The notes: generated by a model from the sequence alone, not told the origin. 64,000 nucleotides of DNA from Lunularia cruciata (GCA_948567375.1 OX419755.1:83284218-83348217); one strand, 5' to 3'. Shown: positions 12,029-24,039, counted from the first letter of the stretch. Numbers and translations: made by a program.

Positions 12029-12440
12029 TGTAACAATATGGAGTTTAGTGATGAAGTTAGTTAGGGCTAACAAAGTAGCAAATAGGACAAATTAGCCTAG
12101 AGTATTCTAGAAGTATCTAAAAAGCTTCTTGGGAATCTTCTTGGCTAGCTTAGCTTGCACCTCAGGTACGGAGCTTCTAGAAGCTTCCTACTAGCTTAGC
12201 TTGCATGCCAAGCAAATGACTTCTAAAAGAAAGCTTCTTGAGAAGCTCCCCGGTTAACTTGGCTTGCACTCCAAGAAAGTGACTCAAGGAGGCTTCTTGA
12301 TAAGCTTCTCAAGAGCCTTGTATGCTCCCTATAAATACTAAAGCCGAAGCTCATGCTAGGAATTTGGAGTTTCCCACGCTCAAGTGTCCCAATGTGATCT
12401 TCCATTCTCCTATTTCTCTCCTTGGTCTTGGTCTTTTACA
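12029..12440 (+). repeat. 3' LTR of the plus-strand chromovirus
   Basis: It starts TGTAACAATATGGAG and ends CTTTTACA. TATA box CTATAAATA lies at 12330-12338. A perfect three-unit heat-shock element lies 142 bp upstream of it. Confidence 0.92.
12175..12187 (+). promoter_or_regulatory. Perfect 3-unit heat-shock element in LTR U3
   Basis: TTC-TA-GAA-GC-TTC: TTC 12175, GAA 12180, TTC 12185, with exact 5-bp spacing. This is the canonical HSF-binding consensus. Function is inferred. Confidence 0.6.
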
Positions 12441-12660
12441 AGAAGCATCTGTAATGATGAATGTCCCTATTGTCAATGTGGTCACCTGACTCATGTGAGC
12501 ATCCCAAGTGGTCCAATCATAGTCCTTATGCACCGTTCCCACGTCGATCTTTACATCTTGCAAGGTAAAGTGTCAATGACACACCGAACATGGTGTATCC
12601 TGAATTGCTCTAGGTGGCCCCACATGGAGAGGTGTAACCATGGCTAGCACAAGGATAATG
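12441..12660 (+). pseudogene. Gypsy pol fragment matching the window's first bases
   Basis: CCAAGTGGTCCAATCA and the following bases (12505-12553) match positions 1-53 of the window with few changes, so this is a small piece of the PHD-type gypsy lineage just upstream of its integrase. The match fades after TTTACATC, and the rest to about 12660 is unplaced. Confidence 0.6.
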
Positions 12661-13250
12661 ATAGTAACACGTGATGCTCTTCTCCATATATCCCCATGCC
12701 TGCAAAACCACACCCCTCACATCCCAACTCACATAAAAAAATACAATCTCTCCAAACTCTAAAAACTAAAAACTCTCATAACTTTCAATTTCCATCTCAA
12801 ATTTTCAAACTAAGTTCCCAAGGAACTCAATCATGAAAACCAAGAAATTAGAAATGAAAATTTCTGACCCATCTGTCTCAATGTGTCCTGGTCACTCTAA
12901 ACCCTAAAAAATCTAAAACTCTACATAACTTTCTACTCAATTCTCCGTAGTGTTCAATCAAGGTACCAATGGAACCAAAATTGAAAAATAAACAGAATCA
13001 ACTATTTACTCAAGTACTATATGCTAGAAACTCAAAAAAAATATTTCTTCACTCTCCATCTCTCCCTTTCCTCTCCCATCTCTACACTCTCCTAAGCACC
13101 CTCTATTCTACACAATTGGAAAAGACATTCACTCCCATGATGGTATAGATCAAGGTATCAAGATATACGAGAGTAAAAGATTGAGATTATCATGGACTAG
13201 CTAACTCGGAGGGATATTAGTGATAATCATAGATTTTATAATATGATAAG
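12661..13250. other. No gene seen
   Basis: C/A-rich, low-complexity DNA with many CTCTCC and AAACTC runs. I see no reading frame, repeat unit or transposon border in it. Confidence 0.5.
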
Positions 13251-13479
13251 CTTTCACGGATTGTTCATATGTTACAACATTATCAAACATGTGGCACTAC
13301 TCACCAATCTCTTAAGCAAGCATGTCAAATACTACTAAAGTAACAAGAAAAAGTTTTTCTTGTAACTCAAGGACTTAATATTAAGTCATTTAATTCTATT
13401 ACTTTATATATTACCACAATTTGATAGCATTATCTTTTGAATAAGCCTTAGATCATATTTATAGACTAAAAGTTATTGT

Positions 13480-14010
13480 TTATGCTTCCAATATTAGGTA
13501 GCATTATCTTCTTGAAAAGCATATGATCATGTATATAAGCCACGATCCATTATAATAAAACTATTCTATTGGTTCATACACAACAAGAGCAACTCTAATT
13601 TTATGACATCTAGTTAGAGTATTAACCTAATAATTTCCACCTTCTTTTTGGTGCTTTCTCTCTCATCACCCATGTACAAGCAACTTCTCAATTCCTTAAT
13701 CCTATCAAACACTATTAAGGTCGACCTTGCACATAATTCTTTCTTCCAACATGTTCTAGCCCAACTTACGGTCAAGCACAAGAAATATGTTTTCCATATG
13801 TGAATGGACTGTTACACAAAGTAGATCAATTATATGCTCTACATCTTTATAATATTTTGTTTGTGGTTGATTACATGGGGTTTTTAGGTTATTTTGGAAT
13901 GCATAAGATCACTTATTTGATTGAATGTTAGTGATATTAGTGCATTTATTGTGAAAGTTGCTATGACATTAAACCTAAAGCAAATGAGCCTTTTATAACT
14001 ATTTGAGATT
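13480..14010 (+). pseudogene. Gypsy RNase H / integrase relic
   Basis: Broken frames show an RNase H end similar to the chromovirus at 7115 (EQL.FYDI.LEY.P, about 13590-13640). The integrase zinc region follows: DQLYALHLYNILFV, GYFGMHKITYLIEC and CESC at about 13825-13975. Every block is interrupted by stops. It is an older, separate copy on the plus strand with no LTRs that I can find. Confidence 0.55.
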
Positions 14011-15316
14011 CCGTCTCATTTTGGATCCTTGTAATACTCATCTTTAAACACCTAAAGCAGGTAAAAAGGGATGAAAAATTATGCCCCATTTTTTAATTTG
14101 CAATCATTCAGCGGATCATATAAATCAATGGATAACAGATATGATAATGCATGAAAACTGAAGAGTTTACTTAATATAGAGAGATATGCATCAAGACTGA
14201 AGAGTTTGCTTGATATAAAGACTCAGCATTCTATATCATTGCTTCAGAAAGAATTCTATCATGTATCTCGAGTAAGAATATTGATTATAAAATTAAAGAG
14301 TAACCCATACAATGCTATCTTTGTTAATCAAGAGGAGAGAAGTTAAGCTTTTCCATTGGGTTGGACATTGAGAAAAAGAAAGTCAATTAGGAAATTGAGA
14401 TAAACATAAAGGAGAAGATTTAACACTACAAGAATGAGTCAAGGATTTAACACTTGATCCAAAGGATTTAATCATTTGAAGTTTGTCCTTCGTAGGTAAA
14501 AGAAAATGAGTCATACTCTAGGTATTTATGGTTTCTAACCTTGAAATAGCTGGATGCTGGCTAGTCTTTCCACTTTTATAAAGTAAATTATTTCTGTGAC
14601 ATATATTGGAGACTTCAAGAAACTCTCCCCTTGATGAGGTGTTCAAAATAGACTAACAAGAATACACTTAATTTTCTTTTGTGGTGAACATATAGTACTC
14701 ATGTAGCTTTCAAGATAGTCGCATGTACAAGTTAAAACATCAAATCTGGATTAGCGCACATTCATTCTGTCCTTTTTCTCATGGGAGTAATTATACTTCT
14801 CATTTTGTCGTGTTTTATTATAAACCATTGCGGACTCTGTTGGACACGTAATGATGACTATATCCAAATCTTCTCGCTGATGAACTAGTTGCCACGTGGG
14901 CAGCGTCGGGAAATCCGACAAACAGAGTATGATCCACCGATTGGTTCCGATGTATACGAGATCTTGCCGGAGTAGATCTCGCGGGCCTTTTAGACCTTCC
15001 CGATAATTCGGTGATCACTTCGAAAATCTCAGGTATCTGGACTATACTCCTGTTTTTAAGGAGGTTCCTGAACACTAAGATTCCCGAAATGCGGGAAGCA
15101 CTGGACATATTCCCGAATACACCGTGGTTTAAATTTCTATGCCGGTATCTGGGAAGGTTAGAGAGGGTTTTGGAACTTCTGAGAGGAAGGAGGAATTGAT
15201 TCCGCGATCTTCTGAAGATTGGGGGTTTTGTGAAATTCAGACCAACTGTTGCAGGAGCTGCAGAGAGTCCGAGTTCGAAAGAAGAAGCGATTTGCAATAG
15301 AGGGAGAGGAGAAAAA
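14011..15316 (+). other. Upstream region of the CobW/PTAC17-type gene
   Basis: AT-rich to about 14800, then clearly more GC-rich to the start codon, as expected for promoter and 5' UTR. No TATA box stands out. An upstream GTG in frame at 15230 is not a eukaryotic start; the first in-frame ATG is 15317. Confidence 0.45.
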
Positions 15317-18300
15317 ATGATGGCTATGGCTGCAGCGACGTGTTGTGGCCACTGGGCCTGCGCCTCTTTGGTGACCGGGGTGGGGGTGAAAGGGAGAATC
15401 CTGAGCAGAAAGGTGGTGGATGGAACTTCGAGTGCGTCGTCCTTGACGTTAAGGAATGCTGTGGCGAAGAATCTGCAGGTTGTGCAGTGCTATCTGGGGA
15501 GCAATTGCATCTTTGCGGTGAAAGAGAAGAGAGGATTTGGTGCAGGAGTGAGGAAGCCCACTGATTTTGTTGCTGCAGATACGACTCAGATAAGGTTTAG
15601 GAATTTCTCGACCGTGAGAGCTGCTCAAAAAGCTGAAATTATCGATGATGCTGAGGTTGATGGGGGATCTGTTCGTGAAGCGGAAGTCGAGCTTGTGGAG
15701 GAAAGCACAGGGCCGGATAATCGTGTGCCGGTTACTGTGATTACTGGTTTCTTAGGGTCTGGCAAGGTATTCAAATATTGCAGTGGAAAATATCGGAACT
15801 TTAGTGCAGATTCCTCCTCGGTAGTGATATAGTCGTCTCTCAGTGTCCAAGATTCAGACTGTCCTTGTACTGTTTTCTGGTTGACGTTGGAGGTCTTCCT
15901 ACGGCCACTCTGAATTTCATTGTGTCGTTTACTTTGCCTGAAATTGACTATCTATGAAGCAATATATAGGACTGTCGTTTATGCGCGCAACTCCATCTCT
16001 TAACGCTCCTAACTAATGATGGTCTTAAGCGTGCGGCAGTCTCTACTCTGTCTTATGGATTTGCTATGTTTCAGGTATCTCTTTTCATTTTTCCCCGAGA
16101 TTAAAGTCGGGAGTAGGGACGTTGACTTTGTGGCACTGAGATTTTGTGTCTTGTTTTGTGTTATTGCAGACTACATTAGTAAATCATGTTCTTACTAGTC
16201 CGCATGGCAAGCGGATCGCTGTGATCGAAAACGAGGTAGAATTACATCTCAGTCTCACCGTAATTGAACACTACTTTGCTCGGCAACTAGACTTCGAGGA
16301 CGCATTCTCTAGGATATTCTGCCCTCTTGCCGTTAATCTGGATCGCACGTCTAGTATCATGACAGTATTGATTCATTTTCACCCGTGTCAACAGTTTGGT
16401 GAGGTGGACATAGACGGCTCCCTCGTAGCAGCTCAGAGTTCAGGAAATGAGGATATTGTCATGCTCAATAATGGCTGCCTCTGCTGCACTGTACGTGGAG
16501 ATCTTGTGCGCATGCTCTCTGAGCTCGTAAGGACAAAGAGAGACAAGTTTGATCACATTCTAATAGAAACAACTGGTACGTATTCCCCAGCCTTAGAAAT
16601 TCTTTGCTTTGTATACGTACCACGTCAGATAAATCTGCTTCGAGGTTTATGGAAGGAATTACATTCAACGGTCCATTCTAGTAATGATTTGCGGGCCTTA
16701 TTACTCAGCAGTACCTAGAGTGTCCAAGATTAATGGTCGCCCTAATGGTCTCCTCTACGGCCTGGTCTGAGTAGTTGTCTGTATGCTTCACAGGGCTTGC
16801 GAATCCGCTCCCAATTATACAGACATTCTTCCTTGAGGAGCAGCTTTTTGCGCAAGTGAGGTTAGACGGTGTTGTGACTCTCGTCGATGCTAAGCATGCC
16901 TCTATGCATATCGAAGAGGTCAAACCTGAAGGAGTTGTAAACGAAGCAGTGGAGCAGATTGCTTACGCAGACAGAATTATTCTTAACAAGGTTACTCTTG
17001 GGAATTACCAGAATGTCTAGGCCCTCTTATGGTGTCGAAACAGGCATCAGAGATTCATGCTACCTCGCTTAGGAAAATTTAATTCAAGGTTTCTTTTCTA
17101 CACTTGATACGTGGTTGTGACAATGGTGCCTTAACGTGCGCAGACTGATCTAGTTGGAGAGCCCGAAATTCATGCTCTGATGCGGCAAATAAAGGTAAGA
17201 TCACAATCGTTGTTGTATATACTTGAAAGAGCAGTGTCTTTTCATCATCCAGTATCCGTTTTGGATGCACGAGCAAAACTCTTAAACTTTGATGCATGTG
17301 GGTGCTGACAGAGGATAAATGCTCTGGCTAGTATTCAAAAGGCAACATATGGTACCGTCGACATGGACTACGTTATTGGAGTTGGTGGTTATGAGTTGGA
17401 AAGGTATCACTTCTTGCCCTTCCCGTATTCAGTTACTGCCGGATTAGTCCTCAAGAGCATGACTGCCAATCATTATCTGTCATTGTTTTCATCACTCCTG
17501 CAAATATTCTTGGAGCAGACGCTGGTAAAACTCCTTGTCAGAGTTTTCGCGACATATTTTTAAGCTTGCTGGACGGGTTTCTCAGTTCTAGTTGTGGAGA
17601 GATCTGGTAGCTTCCCCCATGTTAGTCCGTACCATCTTCCTGTATGATCAATAGAAGTGATGCTACTTGCAATCTTTAGTGATAGGGAAGAAATGCATGA
17701 TGAACAGATCTGTTAATGTCGCTTACCGATGTGTATGCCCCACCTACAGGGTTGAAGAGGAAGTTAAACCTGCAGCCAAAACTCAAACTGTCGAGCACAG
17801 TCACGACGAGCACAAACATCACGAACATCGTGAGTTTCATCAGCTCGGCTAGAGGAATCTTACCGCCTGAGCTATCTAATGTGCATCGAGATATACCTAC
17901 GTTCTGATGCTAGAGATCTGTCTTTACCATCTTGTTCAGCTCTGTAATCACTTCCATATCTCCGGTAGACGACCAGAGGTCTTGATTTCAACTTGAGCTT
18001 ACGATGTATTTACCTTCCTGCGCAGATCATAATGAACACGACCATAACGAAGCCCACAGTCACGACCATGCGCATGAGCATGGCCCTGATTGTGCACCCG
18101 ACTGTGGACATGATCACGAAGACGGTCACGTTCATGACCATGTTCATGATCCTGGTGTTTCGTCTGTTAGCATCGTTTGTGAAGGAAATCTGGATATTGA
18201 CAAGGTAAGTCTATCCTCGAAATGTGTTCTTTCTTACATATTACTGCTATGTAGCATCGGGGGATTACACCTCCGGAGCGCTCTAAAACGGAAAGTGTCG

Positions 18301-18898
18301 CATGGCATTGTACACAACTTGTTTTACCTCTGGTGATGGCGTCATGAGAGTGCTATCATGTTACCACCCGAAAACTCTATTCTATCTATTCAATTTTGAC
18401 ATGGTATGATTGTGATACAGATCAACATCTGGTTAGAGGATCTCCTAGATAAGGACAGTGACAACATATATAGGATGAAGGGAGTTCTATCTGTTGAAGG
18501 ATTCGATTCTCGTTTCGTGTTCCAGGTATGTCCTCTATGACTGTCTCGATTGCGATGTGGTTCTTCGTGTGCCCATGTTTCAAGATCCTTGGTCCTTAAG
18601 TGAGCTACTAGGAGTACTGCCGATCAGAGGTACCCTTCCGTGCAAGGGGTGCATTCTATCTACACCCTTGCGCGGAAGGCTGCATTCTATCTCGGTGCTG
18701 CATTTTGGATTAACTAAGCATGACTCTATAGGGTGCTGATCTCATGTTATGTATTTACAGGGCGTACATGCTCTGTTTGAGGGCTCACCCGATAGGCTAT
18801 GGGGACCAAGTGAAGAAAGAACAAGCAAATTAGTTTTCATAGGAAGGAATCTGGACGAGGAGAGTTTGAGAAAGGGTTTTCAGCAGTGTTTAATTTAA
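15317..18898 (+). CDS. PTAC17: Plastid CobW-family zinc-chaperone GTPase (PTAC17-like), 10 exons
   Basis: Exons: 15317-15766, 16170-16235, 16395-16575, 16794-16990, 17144-17194, 17312-17403, 17750-17829, 18026-18204, 18421-18525, 18761-18898. All introns are GT-AG and the frame is intact (1539 nt, 512 residues). Residues 1 to ~50 look like a plastid transit peptide. The G3E GTPase domain has Walker A GFLGSGKT (144-151), the metal-binding CLCC (200-203) and NKTD (297-300). A His/Asp-rich loop (about 360-405, exons 7-8) precedes the CobW C-terminal domain (to 512). CobW GTPases hand metal ions, mostly zinc, to client proteins. Plant plastid members include PTAC17, found in plastid transcription preparations. 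Length exceeds the usual ~445 residues mainly through the N-terminus. Whether it is orthologous to PTAC17 or to its close paralogue cannot be settled here. Confidence 0.93.
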
Positions 18899-20199
18899 TA
18901 CAGAAGCAAAAGTCGATCGTAAGTAATATATTTTTCCGCCTTCAAGAGTCTATAGAGATACATGAGACTGATGGTCCATTTAATCCAGACTAGATCTGTT
19001 GCTTTGAATCTGTAACTTTAAGAACTGCATCACTTTGCCAAAGGGCTCCCAAACTCTTTGGACGTGCAAATGCTGTCCGGAGTCCAATTTTTCTGTAAGA
19101 CCTACTTTTCTCAGACCAAAGCACTTGGCTTGGTTGGTTGTACGAACGCCCGAAAGCGAGAATGTTGTCAAGTGCACGGAAGGAATTCAGTTTTTCCGCT
19201 TCTTTCCGTAGCATTTAAGAGAGACACAATCAACCGATATGCCGCATTCCATCATTTAAGCTTGGAGACAAACAACAGTTGTTATCCTCATCTACAAAGA
19301 TTTCAAAGCTCTGCTAATAAACGTCAGCGAAGCAGAAAATGAGATCCACCGCACCATGTCAGATGTATCAAGACCGTCTGAATGCCACGGAGCAAAGAGA
19401 TATTTCCCGTACACAGTTGCCCTTGTCACGTTATGAAACACAAGATCGAGTGGAAGGCAGCAAGGACTGCGTTTATCGACCCAAGACGTTTCTTCCATTG
19501 TACAAATTCACAGAGTAATGCAAATTCTGTCCATATGTGACAGCAAACAAGCAAGTCTCTTGTCACTGTGATTGGATGTATGGATAATAATCCATGGTGA
19601 TCTCCTCCAGTAGAGGTCGTCGTCAATAACCAAAATGTCTCTGAATATTTCCGATAGCAATATCATAAGCTTGAAACCGTCAGTCAGTGCGTTTTACTAC
19701 GCTAATCATACTCTTGACTCGCATGGAGATGACATTTTGTAGTTATTACCGTGCTATTTAATTGAAGAGTTTTAGGTTAGAGCCTTTAACTCCATGTCAT
19801 GATTGCCAGGCCATCTTAGTGAAAGGTTTTGGGTCTCGACCCTTGGACTCAACGTGAGTTCAGGTGATCGCTGAACGCAAAGAAATGTGAAAAAATTAAC
19901 AAGACAAATAGATAGGCTCAATAACTACAACCTTGCCTTCTACATTGATGTACCCAGTACCTAGAACTGTGTAATTCGATAGGTTCTCTAGGTTCAAGTA
20001 AAACTTTTCATTTTCTAAATCAATCAAACAAGAAAAGCTTTTGAAACCTGTCTTGTGTATTGAAACACAAGACATATATTAATGAGAAGGATGTTTCTAT
20101 AAAGAAAGTAGACTAACCAACTCAAAGTGCCTCTTTAGCAAATTAGATTTCCAATAATTCTATTTCATAATTAGTATTTAGCTTAGTGTTTATATCATA
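18899..20199 (+). other. 3' flank of the CobW gene; no further gene
   Basis: Moderately GC-rich to about 19650, consistent with a 3' UTR or old genic DNA, then AT-rich. The small open frames here have no recognisable content. Confidence 0.4.
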
Positions 20200-21190
20200 T
20201 TAACTCTAATTCAGAAGTTGCATGGTCTAACTTTGGGGTTAGTAAGCTTCTAGTATGTATCTTTACTAACATATAAGCACTATTCCATGTGTTGTACAAT
20301 GTGCAATAATGATTGTTCTGATCTTACAAGGTCCTTTATAAAATGATATTCAATGTCTGTTTTCTTAATTTAATAGTGTATACAAGAGCAATTGCACTAT
20401 AGTTATCAAAATAACAAAATTGCTTTTTCATTTGCTTCCTCAAAATATAGCTCAATTGACAATCCAAGGTCAACAATCCTTGTTGCAATTAAATAATTTA
20501 TGAAGAATACACATACTTAGTTTAGCATACTCAGCTCTTCTCTTTGATAGTTCAAAAAACTAAACTCTCTTACTTGATAATTCTATGTGATGCTAAATTA
20601 TTGCTTCTAGTGCAAATATAACATTATGACGATGTAGATCGTTGTTTGCCAATAAACATTGACTTGATCTATAGATTAGATATGATATATGGATGAATAG
20701 TACCCTTGATTTATCTAAAATTACTCTTGGGCAATCATAGTTTAATTGCATATATTGAACATTTTACTTATGGTTTAGTATGAGTCTAAACACACAAATA
20801 AAAGTGTTCTTAGATTATTTGAACAAGTTGTTCTTTGTATGAGATGTTAAAATTGGTTTATAATTTTGAAACCAAATTCAAATAATTATTTATTATGGTA
20901 CAATATTTTAACTCAATTCCATCCACAATTTATTATGTTATGTTCAATCTTGATTCCAAAATAAGAATAAGTTATCACAATATCATTGATTTGAAATCTT
21001 GACCTCAATTCACCCTAGGTGTAGTAAAGAGTTTGATCTTCTTCAATGTTGCTCATTGGAAATCTTAACTTCTCCAATAGTTGGTAAATGTTTTTAATTT
21101 TGAGCATCAAGTTTGCCATGTCTAATTCTTTTCAACCCTAAATGGATGGCCAAACCATATATACCAATTGTACTTTAGGCTATATACTTT
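20200..21190 (-). pseudogene. Ty1/copia pol relic (RT end and RNase H)
   Basis: On the minus strand, broken frames show a YFGIKIEHN-like block near 20975-20940 (copia YFLGIEV), QRSTSS near 20635 (copia RSTSGY), then AEYAKL near 20540, DNYSAIALVY near 20400 and EYHFIKDLVRSEQSLLHIV near 20350-20295. These are the RNase H landmarks of copia elements in the right order. It is the only copia sequence I recognise in the window. No LTRs were found. Confidence 0.7.
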
Positions 21191-21439
21191 GATCATTTGA
21201 TAACTTGCACTACATTGATTTGGATATTTCTTTCTATTTATAGAGTTTATTACAATAACTCCAACAAGTAAGTAATAAATTATTTTCTTTCTTTCTTAAA
21301 TTTTGGTGATGTCTTCTTGACTCTTGATAACTATTTACTCCGCCACTTCTAATTTTTTGTGTACTTCCATTTTCTGTCCATCTTATCTTCTTCGTCAATA
21401 TCTCCAAAGTATGTTTTAGAGTGGATTGAAAGTTTGAAG

Positions 21440-21520
21440 GGTACTTTCTCTCATGAAGAAAAAAGAAAAATGAGACTGTGTAGAGAACATGAAGGATGGG
21501 AAGATACTTTCTCTCGTAAA
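21440..21520 (-). repeat. 3' tail of the LINE-like family (partial copy)
   Basis: Plus strand: CATGAAGAAAAAAGAAAAATG, then TGTAGAGAACATGAAGGATG and GGAAGATA. The order and spacing match the tail at 3444-3535; the rest of the element is missing. Confidence 0.55.
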
Positions 21521-21829
21521 GTTTATCCACAACCATGTCATCTTATGGGATGATTATCATCAAGACCCAAACTAGATCAGAATTGTACTGATAAGAAGGT
21601 AAGCTCAAGAAGATAAAGCTCATCTTATTGTAGATAAAAATTGTCAGAAATAAATATGTTTTGATCTACTTTACTATTGATGATAAACTTATACTCTAAA
21701 CTTATACTCTTTCTTCCTTTTTGATAAGAAAATTTAGCTGAAATTTATAAAGTAACTTCCAATTAGATTAGCCACTTCTTTTTTCTTAGAGTTAGATATC
21801 TTTATTTTCATCAAATTGATCTCTCTTGC

Positions 21830-22003
21830 CATATTTGTATATATTGTGTCTTCTACATCCCAACTAAACCTTCTTATTTCCAACCAAATTTCATTAACTC
21901 ACCTGATTCAACCTCCTTGCTTACAATCATTATTGAAGATCATGATGAGTATGATGTAGATTGATCCTTGCCAAAAGGTGGTCAGTTATTACCATCACCA
22001 ATA
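21830..22003 (+). pseudogene. 3' end of a chromovirus pol upstream of an LTR
   Basis: The stretch aligns with the pol end of the element at 7115: the text around ACAATCATTATTGAAGATCA (21923 on) matches 11806-11840. So 21830-22554 is the 3' end of a truncated element, not a solo LTR. Confidence 0.6.
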
Positions 22004-22554
22004 TGTAACAATATGGAGCTTATCAATGAGTTAATCAAGACTAACAAAGTAGCAAATAGTCCAAATTAGCTAATAATATTCTAAAAGCATCTAGGAAGGT
22101 ATTTGGCACCTTCTGAGTATTGAGTGATGTGCATGCCAAGGAAGGAGCTTCTTGGGAAGCTTCTTGGCTAGCTTAGCTTGCATGCCAAGTAGGTGGCTTC
22201 TAGAAAGAAGATTTTTGGGAAATTTCTTGGCTAGCTTAGCTTGCATGTCAAGTGGACGGCTTCTAGAAAGAAGCTTCTTGAGAAGCTTCCCGGTTAACTT
22301 AGCTTGCATGCCAAGTGGACGGCTTCTAGAAAGAAGCTTCTTGAGAAGCTTCCCGGTTAACTTAGCTTGCATTCCAAGTAGATGGCTTTTTGGAAGCTTC
22401 TTGAGAAGCTTCTCAAGAGCATTGTATACTTCTCTATAAATATCAAAGCCTAAGCTCATGTTAGGCATTTGGAGTTTCACTCATTCAAGTGTCACAATGT
22501 GATCTTCCAGTCCGGTCTTCCATTCTCCTATTTGTCTCCTCGGTCTTTTAAAAC
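22004..22554 (+). repeat. 3' LTR of a truncated chromovirus, with internal tandem repeats
   Basis: It begins TGTAACAATATGGAGC and ends near CTTTTAAAACA. TATA box CTATAAATA lies at 22434-22442. It is about 100 bp longer than the other copies because of a 63-bp tandem array. Confidence 0.88.
22171..22390 (+). repeat. 63-bp tandem array in LTR U3 (about 3.5 copies)
   Basis: The landmark CTTAGCTTGCAT recurs at 22171, 22234, 22297 and 22360, exactly 63 bp apart. Each unit carries TTCTAGAA and, in the last units, an inverted GAAGCTTCT / AGAAGCTTC pair with a 2-nt loop. Because 63 is divisible by 3, the minus strand stays open across it, but this is a repeat artefact. Confidence 0.9.
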
Positions 22555-23528
22555 AAATAATATATATATAGAGAGCAAAGTTCTATAGAAGTGTCAAAGT
22601 TCTTTCAAAGGTTACACACTTTATAATGTTATATGAAACACTTAATCATCTTCATTATGCTCAAGAGATATCCAAGAGCTTAGCACACAAGAATATACAT
22701 TATCAAGTAACAAAAAGAAAATATGTAGTAATATTTAGTTTCACATAGTAATCTAGTAGAATACAGTCATGTAAGTCAACAAATATTTCTAGAAGATACT
22801 TAAAAAGTTCTTAGAAAGTTTCAAGGATAAATAGTTGTTTAAAAAGATTCATAATCTAAAAAGTTCACCAAAAAAGATCATAACAATAATGTAATCTAGT
22901 CAAATATGCAATAATCTTCCTAAAGACTCTGGTTAGAATAAGAACCTTCTTAGAAATTGAGTAAATTGGCTAAAAAGTTGTAGATTAAGATTTTCCAAGA
23001 TGCAAGTCTATACTTATCTCAAGTATAAAAACAAGATATTGGATTTTTTCTTATTTGAAGTTGATGGATTAGATTCTTGGTCCATCTCTTGTTTTTTTAT
23101 CTTCACTACTTGTTCTATTTAATTTTATTTTTTCACACAAATTATCTTGGAGCTACTCAAAAATAATCATCAATCAACTCCTATATTTAGAATTGGTTGT
23201 ATATGAAGTGAAGAAAATCCTCAATAAAGAGATATATATAATCATCAACAGTACAGAATTAGATACTTGGTGATATGAAAAGGTTTTCCCATATTATTTA
23301 TGATAATAAATAATAAAATTTTGAGAATCTTGTAAATAGTTTGTTAGTAGTAGAATCATTTATAAAAACTTTGTTAGTAGTAGAAGCATTTGAATGCATA
23401 AACAAAAAATTTCCTTTTAAAAAAAGAGATATGTAATAATCTTAAGTTGATCATGGTTAAATTAGGTATAGTCTTCCAAAACCAAGTAAAATAAATTGAG
23501 TTGTAGTCCCATATTTTACCATATTATT
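22555..23528. other. AT-rich spacer, no gene seen
   Basis: A/T-rich DNA with scattered AGAAG and AATAAT runs between two chromovirus copies. No frame, RNA gene or repeat unit was recognised. Confidence 0.5.
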
Positions 23529-24014
23529 TATAAAATACCAAGATCAAAGAGAGAGATAGTAGAATGGAAGATCACATTGAGACAATTAAGTGTGGGAAAC
23601 TTTGAATGCCTAGCATGACCTTTGGTTTTGGTATTTATAAGGAGTATACAAGGCTCTTGAGAAGCTTCTCAAGAAGCTTTGTTAAACCACTTTCTTGGAG
23701 TGCAAGCCAAGTTAATTGAGAAGCTTCTCAAGAAGCTTGCTTCTAGAAATCACCTACTTGACATGCAAGCTAAGTTAGTTAGAAACTTCTAGAAGCTTCT
23801 TTCTAGAAGCTATCTACTTGGGGTGCAAGCTAAGCTCATTTGGAAGCTCCCAAGAAGCTCCCTTCTAGAAATCATTGCTTGGCATGCACGTTATTCAATA
23901 CTTAGAAGGTACCAAGTAGCTTCCTAGATACTTGTAAAATATTCTAGGCTAATTTGGTAGATTTGCTACTTTGTTAGCCTTGACTAACTCATCAATAAAC
24001 TCCATATTGTTATA
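23529..24014 (-). repeat. 3' LTR of the minus-strand chromovirus
   Basis: Borders are TATAAAATACC (23529) and GTTATA (ending 24014), slightly decayed from TGTAAAAGACC and GTTACA. The polypurine tract (reverse complement) follows at 24015-24030. TATA box (reverse) at 23632-23640. Confidence 0.9.
23782..23799 (-). promoter_or_regulatory. Perfect 4-unit heat-shock element in LTR U3
   Basis: GAA 23782, TTC 23787, GAA 23792, TTC 23797: four alternating 5-bp units without a mismatch. It lies 141 bp upstream of the LTR TATA box (23632-23640, minus strand). A further TTC-GAA pair follows at 23801-23808. Confidence 0.65.
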
Positions 24015-24039
24015 TATTCTCCCGCCGCTATTTAGTGAT

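Larger units (their letters stand above)
7115..12440 (+). mobile_element. Full-length Ty3/gypsy chromovirus with two LTRs (inactive)
   Basis: Both LTRs, a primer-binding site, gag with a zinc knuckle, protease, RT, RNase H, integrase, chromodomain and a polypurine tract are present in the order typical of chromoviruses. The LTRs start TGTAACAATATGGAG and end ...TACA. The flanks are GGAAG (7110-7114) and AGAAG (12441-12445), a 5-bp target duplication with one mismatch. The reading frames carry many stops and frameshifts, and the LTRs have diverged with indels (442 vs 412 bp), so the insertion is old. The 3' flank at 12505-12553 matches positions 1-53 of the window, so the element lies next to or inside an older PHD-type gypsy copy. 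Confidence 0.93.

Noticed and set aside
14818-15297. A 159-codon open frame on the minus strand upstream of the CobW gene
   Set aside because: It overlaps the CobW 5' region in antisense and shows no domain; GC-rich DNA opens frames by chance.
22091-22480. A 129-codon minus-strand frame with repeated LLKKLLSRS-type units
   Set aside because: It is the translation of the 63-bp LTR array, which stays open only because the period is divisible by three.
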